Shown here: piece after piece, positions 18,239 through 29,104 of the stretch
How positions within the stretch are numbered: the stretch's first letter is position 1
Layout of the letters: the number at the start of each line of letters is the position of its first letter
Source of the DNA: Leyella lascolaii
GTDB taxonomy: Bacteria > Bacteroidota > Bacteroidia > Bacteroidales > Bacteroidaceae
NCBI RefSeq assembly: GCF_900079775.1
Contig: NZ_LT556035.1
Location: 27,377-80,046 of the forward strand
Length of the DNA stretch: 52,670 nt
Reading direction: 5' to 3'
The notes under the pieces: generated by a model
The model's database searches: none
Told to the model about the DNA's origin: nothing
What the model saw: the letters and a program-made list of their open reading frames with translations, nothing else
Program-made: the position numbers and the translations under genes

Positions 18239-19600
18239 TTAGCATGACACAACCGACAGAAGCTCTTCAGGACTAACCTTACGCTGCTCTCCTGTTTTCA
18301 TATCCTTGACTGTTATCACACCGTCAGCCATCTCGCTCTCCCCTGCCAAAGCAACATATGCGATGCCTTTTGCGTTGGCGTAATTCATTTGTTTCTTCAT
18401 CTTGCACGAATCCGGATATATCTCTGTAGCAATGCCGGACTGACGACACTTCTGCACATATGGCATACAATAAGCAGTCTCTGTTTCTCCGAAATTGATA
18501 AAAAGCAGCCTGGTAGAATTCAATGCATCTGCCGGATAAAGATTCAAACCATTCAATACATCGTAAATCCGGTCAGCACCGAAAGATATACCCACTCCAC
18601 TGAGTCCAGGCATTCCGAATATTCCGGTAAGATTATCATAACGTCCACCACCGGAGATACTTCCTATAGGATAATCCAAAGCTTTAACCTCAAATATTGC
18701 ACCTGTATAATAGTTGAGTCCGCGTGCTAATGTTAGATCCAGCTGTATCTCGTTTTTAAGATTGCAAAGCTTGAGTTTGTCGAGAATATATCTCACCTCA
18801 TCAACACCTTTCAATCCTATCTCAGACTTGGACAGAACATTGCTGATGACGTCAAGCTTGGACTCGTTTGTACCGCTCATGCTGATTATCGGCTGAAGCT
18901 TCTCAACAGCATCCTCCGGAATGCCACAACCACGCAATTCAGCATTGACTCCATCAATCCCTATTTTGTCAAGCTTGTCTATGGCTACCGTTATATCCAC
19001 AATCTTGTCAGCCTGACCTATCACCTCAGCGATGCCTGCGAGAATCTTACGATTGTTTATCTTTATGACAACACGCACACCTAAACGAGAGAAAACTGTA
19101 TCCTCAATCTGCATCAGCTCTACCTCGTTAAGCAACGAATCGGAGCCGACTACATCAGCATCACACTGATAGAACTCTCTGTAACGTCCTTTCTGTGGAC
19201 GGTCTGCGCGCCACACGGGCTGAATCTGATAACGGCGGAAAGGAAGCTGGAGTTCATCGCGATGCATTACAACATATCTTGCAAACGGAACTGTAAGGTC
19301 GTAGCGCAGTCCTTTCTCACAAAGCTTTGAAGCCAGTTTGAGTGAATTACGCCCGGCAAGTTCCTCATCACTGACCTTACTCATATAGTCCCCGGAATTA
19401 AGGACTTTGAACAGAAGCTTATCACCTTCCTCGCCATATTTACCCATAAGCGTATGAAGAGTCTCCATCGCCGGTGTCTCTATCTGCTGGAATCCGTAAA
19501 GCGAGAATACATCCTTGATGGTATTGAAAATATAATTGCGTCTCGCCATTTCCTCCGGAGAGAAGTCTCTTGTCCCCTTTGGTATGCTTGGTTTATTCAT
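18239..19600 (-). CDS. hisS: Histidyl-tRNA synthetase
   Basis: Class II synthetase charging tRNA-His, 453 residues. Visible motifs are [15 protein letters not shown] near the start, [12 protein letters not shown], motif 2 [21 protein letters not shown], the histidine-binding [14 protein letters not shown], and motif 3 [15 protein letters not shown]; the C-terminal anticodon-binding domain follows. The frame is open to 19642, but that would overlap purA; ATG 19600 leaves a 13-base gap and gives the family start MNKPSIPKG. It is the last gene of the purA-hisS unit. Confidence 0.97.
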   Translation of the reverse strand: MNKPSIPKGTRDFSPEEMARRNYIFNTIKDVFSLYGFQQIETPAMETLHTLMGKYGEEGDKLLFKVLNSGDYMSKVSDEELAGRNSLKLASKLCEKGLRYDLTVPFARYVVMHRDELQLPFRRYQIQPVWRADRPQKGRYREFYQCDADVVGSDSLLNEVELMQIEDTVFSRLGVRVVIKINNRKILAGIAEVIGQADKIVDITVAIDKLDKIGIDGVNAELRGCGIPEDAVEKLQPIISMSGTNESKLDVISNVLSKSEIGLKGVDEVRYILDKLKLCNLKNEIQLDLTLARGLNYYTGAIFEVKALDYPIGSISGGGRYDNLTGIFGMPGLSGVGISFGADRIYDVLNGLNLYPADALNSTRLLFINFGETETAYCMPYVQKCRQSGIATEIYPDSCKMKKQMNYANAKGIAYVALAGESEMADGVITVKDMKTGEQRKVSPEELLSVVSC

Positions 19601-19613
19601 CTGTAAGCTTCTT

Positions 19614-20891
19614 TTATTTTTTTCTAACGATTGTCTGTTCACGGTCTGGACCTATCGAAACAATGTCGATTGGTGTCTCAAGTTCTTTCTCAAGGAAATT
19701 TATATAATCCAAAAACTCTTTCGGGAACTGAGACTCGTCCGTGTAGCCGGTCATATCGGTCTTCCATCCCGGCATCTCTACATAAACAGGCTCTATGTCT
19801 TTCTCTATATTGTACGGAAAGTCTCTGGTTTCCACGCCATTCTGTCTGTATGCCACGCATGCCTTTATTGTGTCAAAGCTGTCCAGCACGTCACTTTTCA
19901 TCATGATGAGACTTGTAACGCCATTTATCATAATTGCATAACGCAGAGCCACAAGATCTATCCATCCGCAACGACGCTCTCTTCCTGTCACAGCACCGTA
20001 TTCATGACCGAGCTGACGTATCCTGCTTCCGTTATCATCAAACAGCTCTGTAGGGAACGGACCAGAGCCTACACGTGTACAGTAAGCTTTCATTATGCCA
20101 TAGACGTTACCTATTTTGTTAGGTCCTATGCCTAGACCAGAGCACGCTCCTGCACAAATGGTATTGGAAGATGTGACATACGGATAGCTGCCGAAATCGA
20201 CATCGAGCAATGTTCCCTGCGCTCCTTCACATAATATATTCTTACCTTCCTTTAAATTCCGATTGATTACATGCTCGCTGTCTATAACGTTGAACTGACG
20301 CATATACTCTACGCCCTCCATCCAGCGTTTTTCATCGTCGCTGATATCATAATCGGCATATCCCAATGACTTGAGTGTCGCCTCATGACGTGCTTTATGT
20401 TCAGCGTATTTTCTCTCGAAATCTTCGAAAATATCACCCACACGCAATCCGTTCCGCGATATCTTATCAGTATATGCCGGTCCTATGCCTTTGCCGGTTG
20501 TCCCGACCTTATGGTCGCCCTTCAACGACTCGTATGCACGGTCGAGCACGCGGTGTGTCGGCATAATCAGATGTGCTTTCTTGGATATGTATAAGCGTGA
20601 TTTCAAATCATGACCGCTCTTCTCAAGTTCTTTAGCCTCATCCATGAACAAATCAGGAGCAAGCACCACTCCGTTGCCGATGATGTTCACTTTGCCTCCC
20701 TGAAATATACCGGATGGAATGCTACGCAAAACATATTTCTGTCCTTCAAACTCCAAAGTGTGACCTGCGTTTGGTCCGCCTTGAAAACGGGCAATGACAT
20801 CATATTTCGGAGTAAGCACATCCACAACCTTTCCCTTGCCTTCGTCTCCCCACTGAAGACCAAGCAATACATCAACTTTACCTGTATTCAT
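19614..20891 (-). CDS. purA: Adenylosuccinate synthetase
   Basis: A 425-residue enzyme making adenylosuccinate from IMP and aspartate with GTP, the first committed step to AMP. The N-terminal [14 protein letters not shown] is the characteristic P-loop-like motif; [32 protein letters not shown], and [18 protein letters not shown] are further family blocks. It has its own -7 element in the 99-base gap upstream, so it can be transcribed apart from the long gene series on its right. Confidence 0.98.
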   Translation of the reverse strand: MNTGKVDVLLGLQWGDEGKGKVVDVLTPKYDVIARFQGGPNAGHTLEFEGQKYVLRSIPSGIFQGGKVNIIGNGVVLAPDLFMDEAKELEKSGHDLKSRLYISKKAHLIMPTHRVLDRAYESLKGDHKVGTTGKGIGPAYTDKISRNGLRVGDIFEDFERKYAEHKARHEATLKSLGYADYDISDDEKRWMEGVEYMRQFNVIDSEHVINRNLKEGKNILCEGAQGTLLDVDFGSYPYVTSSNTICAGACSGLGIGPNKIGNVYGIMKAYCTRVGSGPFPTELFDDNGSRIRQLGHEYGAVTGRERRCGWIDLVALRYAIMINGVTSLIMMKSDVLDSFDTIKACVAYRQNGVETRDFPYNIEKDIEPVYVEMPGWKTDMTGYTDESQFPKEFLDYINFLEKELETPIDIVSIGPDREQTIVRKK

Positions 20892-20950
20892 TTATCTGAA
20901 ATTTAAAATGTCACTGTTTCCGGAATAATATATCACAATAGAATATGCCA

Positions 20951-20958
20951 CAAAGTTA
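20951..20958 (-). promoter_or_regulatory. -7 element upstream of purA
   Basis: TAACTTTG on the minus strand is an exact TAnnTTTG match, about 60 bases upstream of the purA ATG. No clear -33 element. It lies in the only large gap of the moxR-to-hisS gene series. Confidence 0.5.
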
Positions 20959-20990
20959 CATTTTTTTATCTAATAATGATATATAAGCCG

Positions 20991-21608
20991 TTAAAAAATG
21001 TCTGTTTTAAGGTCGGCTAATACAGAATCAGCCATAGCCGAATAACCGTCACTTATAGATATGAAACGAGTAAGACAATTCACTGCCGCATGTTTCAAAG
21101 CTGTGTTATTGCCAGAAAGAGCTTCATGTATACGGTTCAGGATCTGTCCAGCCTGATTGTCATCCGGCTTGAATCCTTTCATAATCAGTCTGCAAAGAAC
21201 ATGGTAGGCGCATATCCTTACCATCAAATTATCACTTGAGAGCCATCTTAACGCCAACAGATGCGCATCTTCGAGATTCTGAAACAGATTGAGCGCGCAC
21301 ATTTCCGCTATTTCCATAGAGGAGGTATGCTTTATCCAATCTTCTGCAAGTCCGTGTGTCATTTTGTCTGCCGGCATCAGCATTGTTGCGAGAATCTTGC
21401 ACTCCCTCACATCATCTTTCCATAATTCGGATGCAAGATTGAAACTCTTATCATATCCTGAAGCGATTTCTTTAAGCTGAGCCAAAGGTATTCCCCAGTT
21501 CACTCTATATTCAAGTCCCTTCTCACGCATAGAACGCGAGGTTACTCCATTCATGAACAGACGGAATGTCTTCTTAATCTGCCGTATGTTTTCTGTTGTC
21601 TGATCCAT
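20991..21608 (-). CDS. AlkD-like DNA alkylation repair family protein
   Basis: A 205-residue all-helical protein resembling the HEAT-like AlkC/AlkD family, which in characterised members removes alkylated bases without flipping them. The segments YRVNWGIPLAQLKEIASGY, ELWKDDVRECKILATMLMP and EIAEMCALNLFQNLEDA match the family pattern of repeated helical pairs. It is shorter than typical AlkD, and I cannot verify the catalytic residues. It starts 12 bases after the DPP III gene ends, suggesting co-transcription. Confidence 0.75.
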   Translation of the reverse strand: MDQTTENIRQIKKTFRLFMNGVTSRSMREKGLEYRVNWGIPLAQLKEIASGYDKSFNLASELWKDDVRECKILATMLMPADKMTHGLAEDWIKHTSSMEIAEMCALNLFQNLEDAHLLALRWLSSDNLMVRICAYHVLCRLIMKGFKPDDNQAGQILNRIHEALSGNNTALKHAAVNCLTRFISISDGYSAMADSVLADLKTDIF

Positions 21609-21620
21609 ATAAAAAATACT

Positions 21621-23570
21621 TTATAGAAAACCGTATTCAGAAGAATATCTCATCATCTGATGTGCATAACTTTCCGTAAAATCAAGCAAAATATCGGTAA
21701 TATCGCCATTTTCATCATATGCTGGTTGCATCCGCGGATTTATAAATCCTTTATATGGTGATATATTCAATGTGGCATATCTTGATAGAATTTCCGAATG
21801 CAAAGTGTCATCTACATTTATAGCATATGACTCAACTATTGCTTTCGCGGCATCATAGTCACCCTCACTCTTGATACGCTGAATCTCTGCCAATAATTCA
21901 GCGAAAAGCGAACGTAAAGCCTGATAGTCAGTTATGTCAATGTACGTTTTGCCTTCTTTTTTTACGAGTCGCACCACACCGCCGGAATGTTCATACACCC
22001 AACGGGCTATAAGTGCACGGTTACGCATATGAGCCTCTTCTATCCGGTGACCGGGTTTGATGCGGGTAAGTTGAGTAAGCATACCGTTCATCATATAGGT
22101 GTAATAATGAGCCTTATATGCATCAAGAGAATCGAGAAGACCTAAATCACATAACTTTCTGTCTGCGATGTAATATAAGCCGAAAAGATCGGCACGCGCC
22201 TCTTCTATCGTATTGCCATATGCTTTCAAAGCATCAGGGAAGACTCCGGGCAACAATTGTCCGCTTCCATGTCCGAGACACTCGTGAAGGTCTGTATGCA
22301 AGTCGTCACATATGTTACCATATTTTTTTATAAGTTCAAGCATTGATGCATCTAAGACAAACTCTTCATTAAAACCGTTTCCCATTGCAGCCTGATCATA
22401 TGCTTCTGTGAGATTGCCTATTGTAACGCTTTTAGAACCATAACGCGCACGTATCCAATCTGCATTGGGCAGATTGATACCTATCGCGGATGAAGGATAC
22501 TCATCACCTCCAAGCATAGCGGCACAAACTACATTTGCAATAACTCCTTTTACTTCTTTTTTCTTAAAGCGCGGATCTATCGGAGAATTGTCCTCGAACC
22601 ATTGTGCGTTGTCGCTGATAGTCTGAGCACGGTGTGTCGCTTCGATATCCTTATAAGACACAAAACCTTCCCATGACGCTTTTAGCCCGAGAGGGTCTCC
22701 ATATACTTCAATAAAACCGTTTATGAAATCGACACGTCCTTCTGTCTCCTTCAGCCATTCTATAGAAAAACTGTCAAAGGTCCGTAAATCTCCGGTACGG
22801 TAATATTCCGTCAGTATACTTATTATTTTTTTCTGTTGTTCGTTCTCGGCTTCATCGCGAGCCTTTTCAAGCCAATAGATAATATGACTTATTGCAGGAC
22901 CGTACATGCCTGTTTCTGTCCATTTACATTCTACAATAGAGCCGTCGCGTTTTACAAGTTTTGAGTTCAGACCATATGAAGGCATTGACTCATCAGCCCC
23001 ATCCTTCATGTCGTTATAAAACTTCTCAACTTCTTCCTGCGTAAGATTTTCATAATAATTACATGCCGAAGTTGTCACAAGGTCTTGTTTATCTGCTTTG
23101 TTTACACGTTTCGGGAGTACTGACGGATCGAATATCACTGGAAAGATTTCATCACAGAAACAGTCTATTGTCTCGTTGTCTTTCAATGGAATAAGACTTT
23201 TATCAGTATGGTCTATTACCATTCTTAGATAATCGGATGAAAAATCAGGCACTAACTTCTCACATCCATAATGATGATAAATGCCGTTTGAGAACCACAT
23301 ACGCTTAAGGTATACCACAACGTTCTGAAATTCGGAGCAATCACGATTTCCGTCATAACCGGTGTAAATTGCTTCAAACAATTTTCTTATACGTATATTA
23401 TAAGCACCGAATTGATCGGTCGTGATATCCCGCCCCGACAAAGCCGCCTTTGAGAGATAATAAATATACTTCTTTTGACGAAGTGACAATTTATCAAAAT
23501 TCGGCAACCGGTATCTCAATAACTGAAGATCGGCAAACTTCTCATCTATATAATTAAATTTCTGTTCCAT
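21621..23570 (-). CDS. Dipeptidyl peptidase III (M49 metallopeptidase)
   Basis: A 649-residue zinc peptidase releasing dipeptides from peptide N-termini. The zinc site is seen as HECLGH at residues 429-434, with the third ligand in EEARADLFGLYY. The HExxGH variant with five residues (rather than the six-residue HELLGH of eukaryotes) is typical of the Bacteroides enzymes. I see no signal peptide, so it is probably cytoplasmic. It lies 42 bases downstream of an AraC-type regulator. Confidence 0.93.
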   Translation of the reverse strand: MEQKFNYIDEKFADLQLLRYRLPNFDKLSLRQKKYIYYLSKAALSGRDITTDQFGAYNIRIRKLFEAIYTGYDGNRDCSEFQNVVVYLKRMWFSNGIYHHYGCEKLVPDFSSDYLRMVIDHTDKSLIPLKDNETIDCFCDEIFPVIFDPSVLPKRVNKADKQDLVTTSACNYYENLTQEEVEKFYNDMKDGADESMPSYGLNSKLVKRDGSIVECKWTETGMYGPAISHIIYWLEKARDEAENEQQKKIISILTEYYRTGDLRTFDSFSIEWLKETEGRVDFINGFIEVYGDPLGLKASWEGFVSYKDIEATHRAQTISDNAQWFEDNSPIDPRFKKKEVKGVIANVVCAAMLGGDEYPSSAIGINLPNADWIRARYGSKSVTIGNLTEAYDQAAMGNGFNEEFVLDASMLELIKKYGNICDDLHTDLHECLGHGSGQLLPGVFPDALKAYGNTIEEARADLFGLYYIADRKLCDLGLLDSLDAYKAHYYTYMMNGMLTQLTRIKPGHRIEEAHMRNRALIARWVYEHSGGVVRLVKKEGKTYIDITDYQALRSLFAELLAEIQRIKSEGDYDAAKAIVESYAINVDDTLHSEILSRYATLNISPYKGFINPRMQPAYDENGDITDILLDFTESYAHQMMRYSSEYGFL

Positions 23571-23612
23571 TAGTATTGCTATGTTTGTTAAGAAAACATT
23601 CTGATAATCTCA

Positions 23613-24074
23613 TCATTCTATTCGATTGGTCTGACGATAATGCAGGGGCGTTACACCTTTATATCTGCAAAACGCGTTGTAGAAAGACTGGCGGCTTGAG
23701 AATCCCACCATATCAGAAATGTCCTGCATTCTTAATTTGGAGTAACGGCGGTCTGTCAACAAAGTCATAGATTCCTCCACCCTTAACTTATTTATCAATG
23801 ATGTGTAGTTCATATGAAACCTTACTCTCAACACAACTGATACATAACGTGTATTGGTTCCCAATTCTGCAGCCATTTTCTTTGCAGAATAGTGCTTGTC
23901 TCTATACTTTTTCTCAATATGAAGAATTCTTATGATTCGCTCGTACAGTTCATCAGAAACCGATGAGCTGATATATTTTAGATATGCAGGACCGCATTTT
24001 TCTTCTGATTGTTTTTTATCGTCTCTCATTATATTTTTCATCTTTAATATAAAATGAAGACACTCCAATGACAT
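23613..24074 (-). CDS. AraC-type DNA-binding domain protein
   Basis: A 153-residue protein consisting of little more than a double helix-turn-helix: YSAKKMAAELGTNTRYVSVVLR is the first and MQDISDMVGFSSRQSFYNAFCRYKGVTPLHYR the second, the latter with the FSSRQSFYNAFCRYKGVTP pattern diagnostic of AraC. The N-terminal 50 residues are short and charged, so there is no sensor domain. The start overlaps the nadE stop by one base (TAATG), supporting translational coupling and the start at 24074; a shorter start at 24029 (MRDDKK) is possible. Targets are unknown. Confidence 0.85.
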   Translation of the reverse strand: MSLECLHFILKMKNIMRDDKKQSEEKCGPAYLKYISSSVSDELYERIIRILHIEKKYRDKHYSAKKMAAELGTNTRYVSVVLRVRFHMNYTSLINKLRVEESMTLLTDRRYSKLRMQDISDMVGFSSRQSFYNAFCRYKGVTPLHYRQTNRIE

Positions 24075-25999
24075 TATAATGTTTCACATTCTTTCAGCCA
24101 CAACGCACTTGATGCGTCTGACGGCATCCGCCAATCACCACGAGGACTCAAGCTTACGCTACCTACTTTCGGACCGTCAGGAAGACAAGAACGTTTAAAC
24201 TGCTGTGTAAAGAAACGGTGGAAAAACACCTTAATCCAATGTTTTATTGTATCATCTTCATAATCAACTGCATCAAAAGCTTTGCGTGCCAACAGATAAA
24301 TCTTTGACGGTCTGAAACCGAAACGCAAGAAATAATACAAGAAGAAGTCATGCAGTTCGTATGGTCCTACAAGGTCTTCTGTCTTTTGCTTAATTGTCCC
24401 GTCTTCTTCCGCAGGAATAAGTTCCGGACTTATTGGCGTATCTATTATATCAAGCAATGTATTGCGCGATTTTTCATCCACCGCATTGTATGCTACGTCC
24501 CTAACCAAGTATTTTATCAACGTTTTAGGAATACCCGCATTGACCCCATACATTGACATATGGTCTCCATTATAAGTTGCCCATCCCAAAGCAAGTTCAC
24601 TCAAATCACCGGTTCCAACAACCATGCCTTTCAATTGATTACTGAGATCCATCAATATTTGAGTTCTTTCACGCGCCTGGCTGTTTTCGTATGTAACATC
24701 GTGTACAGAGATGTCATGCCCGATATCGTTGAAATGGACCTTAACACTATCAGCGATACTTATCTCACGAATGGTAACGCCAAGACTATTCATTAATGAC
24801 AACGCGTTATTATAAGTACGGTCTGTGGTACCAAATCCAGGCATCGTTACTCCGACAATCCCTTTTCTGTTCATACCAAGTTTGTCGAATGTTTTCACAC
24901 ATACCAGCAACGCCAATGTAGAATCAAGCCCACCGCTTATACCGACAATAAGATGTTTACAGGCTGTATGCATTATACGCTTCGCCAACCCGGCTACCTG
25001 TATCGAGAATATTTCATTACAACTATGCTCCATATCATTATCATCCGGAACAAAGGGTAAAGCATCTATCTCACGTAACAGGCTGAAATTTTTCGGCTGC
25101 ACAACAGCTGTTTGTTTTATTACTGCATTTGAGTCATCACGACAGTTTACAAATGTGGTGTTCTTCTGTCTTTCAACACGCAGTTTCTCAATATCGATTT
25201 GATTGACAATCATTTGCGGCTTGAAACTGAAACGTTCTGATTCTGACAACAAGGTTCCATTTTCATATATGAGAGCGTTCCCGCCATACACGACATCCTG
25301 AGTGCTTTCACCAAATCCGCAACCACTATAAACATAGCCGGAGATTGTACGCGCACTCTGTTGCGAAAGCAGATTCATAAGATAAATATGTTTGCCTATC
25401 AATTCGTCACTCGCTGACAAATTGAAAATAATATCCGCACCGGCTAATGCTAATTTATTGCTACACGGCTCTGCCGCCCAAACATCTTCACAAATCTCTA
25501 CACCAAACAGTGCATTATCAGACGTTCTGAACAGCGTAGGTCCGGGAGTAATTGAAACAGAATTACCGGCATATCTTATATCCGTAGGCTTCAGATCCTT
25601 TGAGGATGTAAACCATCGTTTCTCGTAGAACTCACCATAATTAGGCAGATACGTTTTCGGAATTATCCCTAATATTATGCCATGCTGAATCACAACCGCA
25701 CAGTTATACAAAGAACCTGAAATATTGACAGGAGCTCCTACGATACATATGATATCAAGTTTGCGGGAAAAGTCCAATAACTGCATTACCGCAACCTCTG
25801 CCTGTTCAACAAGTAACTGCTGTAAAAACAAATCCTGACATGAATATCCTGTCACGGACAATTCCGGGAAAACTATTATCTCCACGCCACGTCCTTCTGC
25901 CTGTGCGACAAAATCTTCAATCTGCTTAATATTATATTCCGTATCGGCAACCTTAACCGATGGAATTGCTGCCGCCACTGTTATAAATCCGAATTTCAT
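24074..25999 (-). CDS. nadE: Glutamine-dependent NAD+ synthetase
   Basis: A 641-residue two-domain enzyme making NAD from deamido-NAD, ATP and glutamine. The N-terminal nitrilase-type glutaminase has the Glu-Lys-Cys triad in FPELSVTGYS, PKTYLPNYGEFYEKRWF and GVEICEDVW. The C-terminal synthetase has the P-loop SGGLDSTLALLV and GTGDLSELALGWATYNGDH. Length is normal for the glutamine-using form. It starts 1 base after the Smr gene ends and overlaps the regulator gene downstream. Confidence 0.97.
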   Translation of the reverse strand: MKFGFITVAAAIPSVKVADTEYNIKQIEDFVAQAEGRGVEIIVFPELSVTGYSCQDLFLQQLLVEQAEVAVMQLLDFSRKLDIICIVGAPVNISGSLYNCAVVIQHGIILGIIPKTYLPNYGEFYEKRWFTSSKDLKPTDIRYAGNSVSITPGPTLFRTSDNALFGVEICEDVWAAEPCSNKLALAGADIIFNLSASDELIGKHIYLMNLLSQQSARTISGYVYSGCGFGESTQDVVYGGNALIYENGTLLSESERFSFKPQMIVNQIDIEKLRVERQKNTTFVNCRDDSNAVIKQTAVVQPKNFSLLREIDALPFVPDDNDMEHSCNEIFSIQVAGLAKRIMHTACKHLIVGISGGLDSTLALLVCVKTFDKLGMNRKGIVGVTMPGFGTTDRTYNNALSLMNSLGVTIREISIADSVKVHFNDIGHDISVHDVTYENSQARERTQILMDLSNQLKGMVVGTGDLSELALGWATYNGDHMSMYGVNAGIPKTLIKYLVRDVAYNAVDEKSRNTLLDIIDTPISPELIPAEEDGTIKQKTEDLVGPYELHDFFLYYFLRFGFRPSKIYLLARKAFDAVDYEDDTIKHWIKVFFHRFFTQQFKRSCLPDGPKVGSVSLSPRGDWRMPSDASSALWLKECETL

Positions 26000-26000
26000 C

Positions 26001-27143
26001 TTATCTTATTGTTACTTGTGTCGCGCCATATCCGTATTCCAGAAATGAAGCGTCCTGATATTGATATTTCTTATACTTATATTGCAATTCATGCACTATC
26101 GCATGACGCAAAACGCCTTCCCCCTTTCCATGTATGAATACAATGCGTCTGCCTTTCTCTGATTTATATTTATCAAGTACCTCATGAAATTTTTCTATCT
26201 GATAACTCAAAATATCAGAAGAACTCATGCCTGCAGTTGTGTCAAGAAGAGAGTTTGCATGCAAATCCACAACAACAATGTCATCATTTTTTCTTTTATT
26301 TAGAAAAGGATTGCCTTTTTTCCCGTCTTCATAACGTCTTGCGTATGTATCTTTTGGGGAACTGTCATCAGAGGATGAAGAAAACATTTCTTTCTTCAAC
26401 TGTTGTGCATCAACGACAAGCGGACGTGTGGTCTTATCGTTCTCTACAATAGGCAACAACAATGCCGCCTCATCAAAGAAGTCATTCTCACGGAATGTAT
26501 GCAACTTATAAAACTTCACTTTGTCCAACCTGAATTGAGTTTCAACAGTAGGCTTAAGCATGAAACTCTTTGAACGTTTATACGCGAACAACTGTATTGA
26601 TATTCTGTCATAGTCATTCAAGCTTTCACGCTCGAAATCTTCAATATATTTTTTTGTGTTAGGCTCTAACTCATCCGCTGAATGTAATACCCAATTTGCT
26701 CCTTCTGCTGTACAATAACTATATTGTATGAAGTAATTGCTATCATTTACTATATACACATCAAATGCTGTTGTTGTAAACGATTTAGCGTCTTTCGGGA
26801 CAAATGCAATATAGCAATTCAGCACATCTCCTCCTGAACGCTCCTCAACTTCGGCTTTATTGTGGGCAACTTTTTCAGTTATATCTTTTGCATAATTCTG
26901 TTCCGCAGCAAAATCATTAATATTGCTTCGGGAATGAACGTTCTCTGTACGATTTGAAGACTCTCTCTTGATTATATTCTGGGAATCATAATTTTCTTTA
27001 TCACCTACTAAAACAACATTATTAATAGGTGTTGGAATCTGAAATCCGTCTTCATCTTCCACCAATACAATATTTCCCTTAAATCCTGCAATACGCCCAC
27101 CGCCTGTTTCACTCAGGAAACGTACTTTATCTCCTATTTTCAT
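26001..27143 (-). CDS. DUF2027 and Smr domain protein
   Basis: A 380-residue protein. The N-terminal MKIGDKVRFLSETGGGRIAG segment and a beta-rich middle match DUF2027, a family found in Bacteroidota. The last 90 residues form an Smr domain: VVDLHANSLLD is the DLHG-like motif and VFIHGKGEGVLRHAI is the HGKGxG loop. Smr domains in MutS2 have DNA or RNA cleaving activity, so nucleic-acid processing is likely but untested. It lies between queA and nadE. Confidence 0.88.
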   Translation of the reverse strand: MKIGDKVRFLSETGGGRIAGFKGNIVLVEDEDGFQIPTPINNVVLVGDKENYDSQNIIKRESSNRTENVHSRSNINDFAAEQNYAKDITEKVAHNKAEVEERSGGDVLNCYIAFVPKDAKSFTTTAFDVYIVNDSNYFIQYSYCTAEGANWVLHSADELEPNTKKYIEDFERESLNDYDRISIQLFAYKRSKSFMLKPTVETQFRLDKVKFYKLHTFRENDFFDEAALLLPIVENDKTTRPLVVDAQQLKKEMFSSSSDDSSPKDTYARRYEDGKKGNPFLNKRKNDDIVVVDLHANSLLDTTAGMSSSDILSYQIEKFHEVLDKYKSEKGRRIVFIHGKGEGVLRHAIVHELQYKYKKYQYQDASFLEYGYGATQVTIR

Positions 27144-27165
27144 AATATTATAAATATACTTATTT

Positions 27166-28383
27166 TTATGGAATCAATAGAGAACTGTCTCCATAGCTCA
27201 AAAATCGGAATTCATGCGTCAAAGCATAGTCATATATTTTTCTCCAATCACCATTGACGAACGCACTTACTAAAAGCAACAATGTGCTCTGAGGCTGGTG
27301 AAAATTAGTTATCAGTATTTTCACAATCTTATACTTATATCCTGGAGCAATGATAATTTGTGTACTTGTGTGCAACGCATTCATATCATGCCTTTCAAGA
27401 TATACCAATATATTCTTTAACGCATCTACCGCTGAAATCGGTTCTATATCATTGGTATAAGGTTCCCATTGATTAACATGCAGCTCATCTTCACGTAAAT
27501 CAGGATTTTTATGTAATTTCAAGCCTATATAATATAAACTCTCCAATGTTCGCACACTTGTCGTTCCGACGGCGGTTGCGCACGCATTGTAACTGATAAG
27601 TTTCTCTATTGTCTGCCGCTTTACATAAATGTATTCAGAATGCATCTCATGTCCTTCAATCATTTCTGATTTAACTGGCTTAAATGTTCCTGCCCCAACA
27701 TGGAGTGTCAATTCCTCACAATCAATACCATGAGCATCCAAATCAGCTAAAACACGATTCGTGAAATGAAGTCCGGCAGTTGGCGCAGCAACAGAACCTT
27801 TTATTTTGGAATAGACAGTCTGATACGATTTTTTGTCGCTATCCTGTGTTTCGCGATTCAAATACGGTGGTATCGGTAATTCGCCTATACAGTCTATAAT
27901 ATCTGAAAAATTGACATTGGAATTATCCCAATCAAAATCTATCAACTGTCCTGTTCCGTATTCACCTCTCAAAGTAGCCTTAATTTCAACATCTTTCCCA
28001 TCTATGTTAAAAACTTTCACTAGAGAGTCTGATTTCCATTTTTTCAGATTTCCTACAAGACATGACCATGAACAATGACCTGTTGTCTGAAACATTTGCT
28101 CATAGTCAGAAGGAACGACAGGTTCCAACAAGAAAATCTCAATCAAAGCACCTGTCTCTTTCTGGAAATGCATCCTTGCCTGTATAACTTTTGTATTATT
28201 AAATATCATCAGCGATTCTGATGGCAGATATTTTGATATGTTATAAAATACATCCTCTGAAACTTCACCTTTTCTATATATAAGAAGTTTGCTATGATCT
28301 CTTTCTTTCACAGGAAATTTTGCTATCCTATCCTCAGGAAGAGAATAATTAAAATCTTTAATATGTATATGTTTTGTATCCAT
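27166..28383 (-). CDS. queA: tRNA preQ1(34) S-adenosylmethionine ribosyltransferase-isomerase
   Basis: A 405-residue enzyme that moves a ribosyl group from S-adenosylmethionine to preQ1 in tRNA, making epoxyqueuosine. Typical QueA blocks are DFNYSLPEDRIAKFPVKERDHSKLL at the start, NNTKVIQARM, GSVAAPTAGLHFT, and HVGAGTFKPVKSE. The length is somewhat above the E. coli enzyme, mainly in the region of residues 290-340. It starts 4 bases after the PAP2 gene ends. Confidence 0.96.
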   Translation of the reverse strand: MDTKHIHIKDFNYSLPEDRIAKFPVKERDHSKLLIYRKGEVSEDVFYNISKYLPSESLMIFNNTKVIQARMHFQKETGALIEIFLLEPVVPSDYEQMFQTTGHCSWSCLVGNLKKWKSDSLVKVFNIDGKDVEIKATLRGEYGTGQLIDFDWDNSNVNFSDIIDCIGELPIPPYLNRETQDSDKKSYQTVYSKIKGSVAAPTAGLHFTNRVLADLDAHGIDCEELTLHVGAGTFKPVKSEMIEGHEMHSEYIYVKRQTIEKLISYNACATAVGTTSVRTLESLYYIGLKLHKNPDLREDELHVNQWEPYTNDIEPISAVDALKNILVYLERHDMNALHTSTQIIIAPGYKYKIVKILITNFHQPQSTLLLLVSAFVNGDWRKIYDYALTHEFRFLSYGDSSLLIP

Positions 28384-28387
28384 TTAA

Positions 28388-29086
28388 CTAAATATAAATT
28401 ATTACAGATCTGATTACTGCATATAATAAAGTAACAATTATTGTAAATATCACAACATCGATATCTCTTTTATCATATCCGCTCACAGTATACTGCGTGG
28501 AGACGTAAGTTATTTGTGGTGCTATTTTTCCATACATGCAATGATATAATTTGTATGCACAATATCCAGAAACTCCACCCCAAATAAGCCCGACTGCTAT
28601 ATCGCTTGGGTAGTGCACACCAAGATATAGTCTCGTATAACAATTTGTAAATGACCATAATATCAATGACACGCTGAGAACCCGACTTCTAATCAACAAT
28701 ATAAAAAATATCGCTAAAGAAAATGTATTTGCTGCATGTGACGAGAAAAAGCTATAGCCGGTTGCCCGGAAATTATTTGCCAAACTTATACACCCCTTAA
28801 ATGCAAGATCATTACAAGGTCTTTCTCTTGCAAAAAACGGTTTAACAATAAAATCAGACACCCCACCTGACAGAAGAATGCAAAATGCCGCACATCCTAT
28901 AATCAAAAGTATCTGTCCCATTGTCTCATTGTTTTTTACAACTACATACAATAAAGATAAATACAAAGGAATCCATGTCCAACCCGATGTCAATACTATT
29001 ATCAGATTATCCATAAAGATAGAATTGCTGCCATTCAAATATAGCAACAAACTCTGATCAAAAGCCAAAAACGTATTAACATCCAT
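28388..29086 (-). CDS. PAP2-family membrane phosphatase
   Basis: A 232-residue membrane protein with about six transmembrane segments. The three phosphatase motifs are KPFFARERP (motif 1), FFSSHAANT (motif 2, Ser-Ser-His) and TRLYLGVHYPSD (motif 3, where Thr replaces the usual Ser). It probably dephosphorylates a lipid such as undecaprenyl pyrophosphate or phosphatidic acid; the substrate cannot be told from sequence. It sits between the Bat block and queA. Confidence 0.88.
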   Translation of the reverse strand: MDVNTFLAFDQSLLLYLNGSNSIFMDNLIIVLTSGWTWIPLYLSLLYVVVKNNETMGQILLIIGCAAFCILLSGGVSDFIVKPFFARERPCNDLAFKGCISLANNFRATGYSFFSSHAANTFSLAIFFILLIRSRVLSVSLILWSFTNCYTRLYLGVHYPSDIAVGLIWGGVSGYCAYKLYHCMYGKIAPQITYVSTQYTVSGYDKRDIDVVIFTIIVTLLYAVIRSVIIYI

Positions 29087-29104
29087 TATTGTAATATACA
29101 GATT

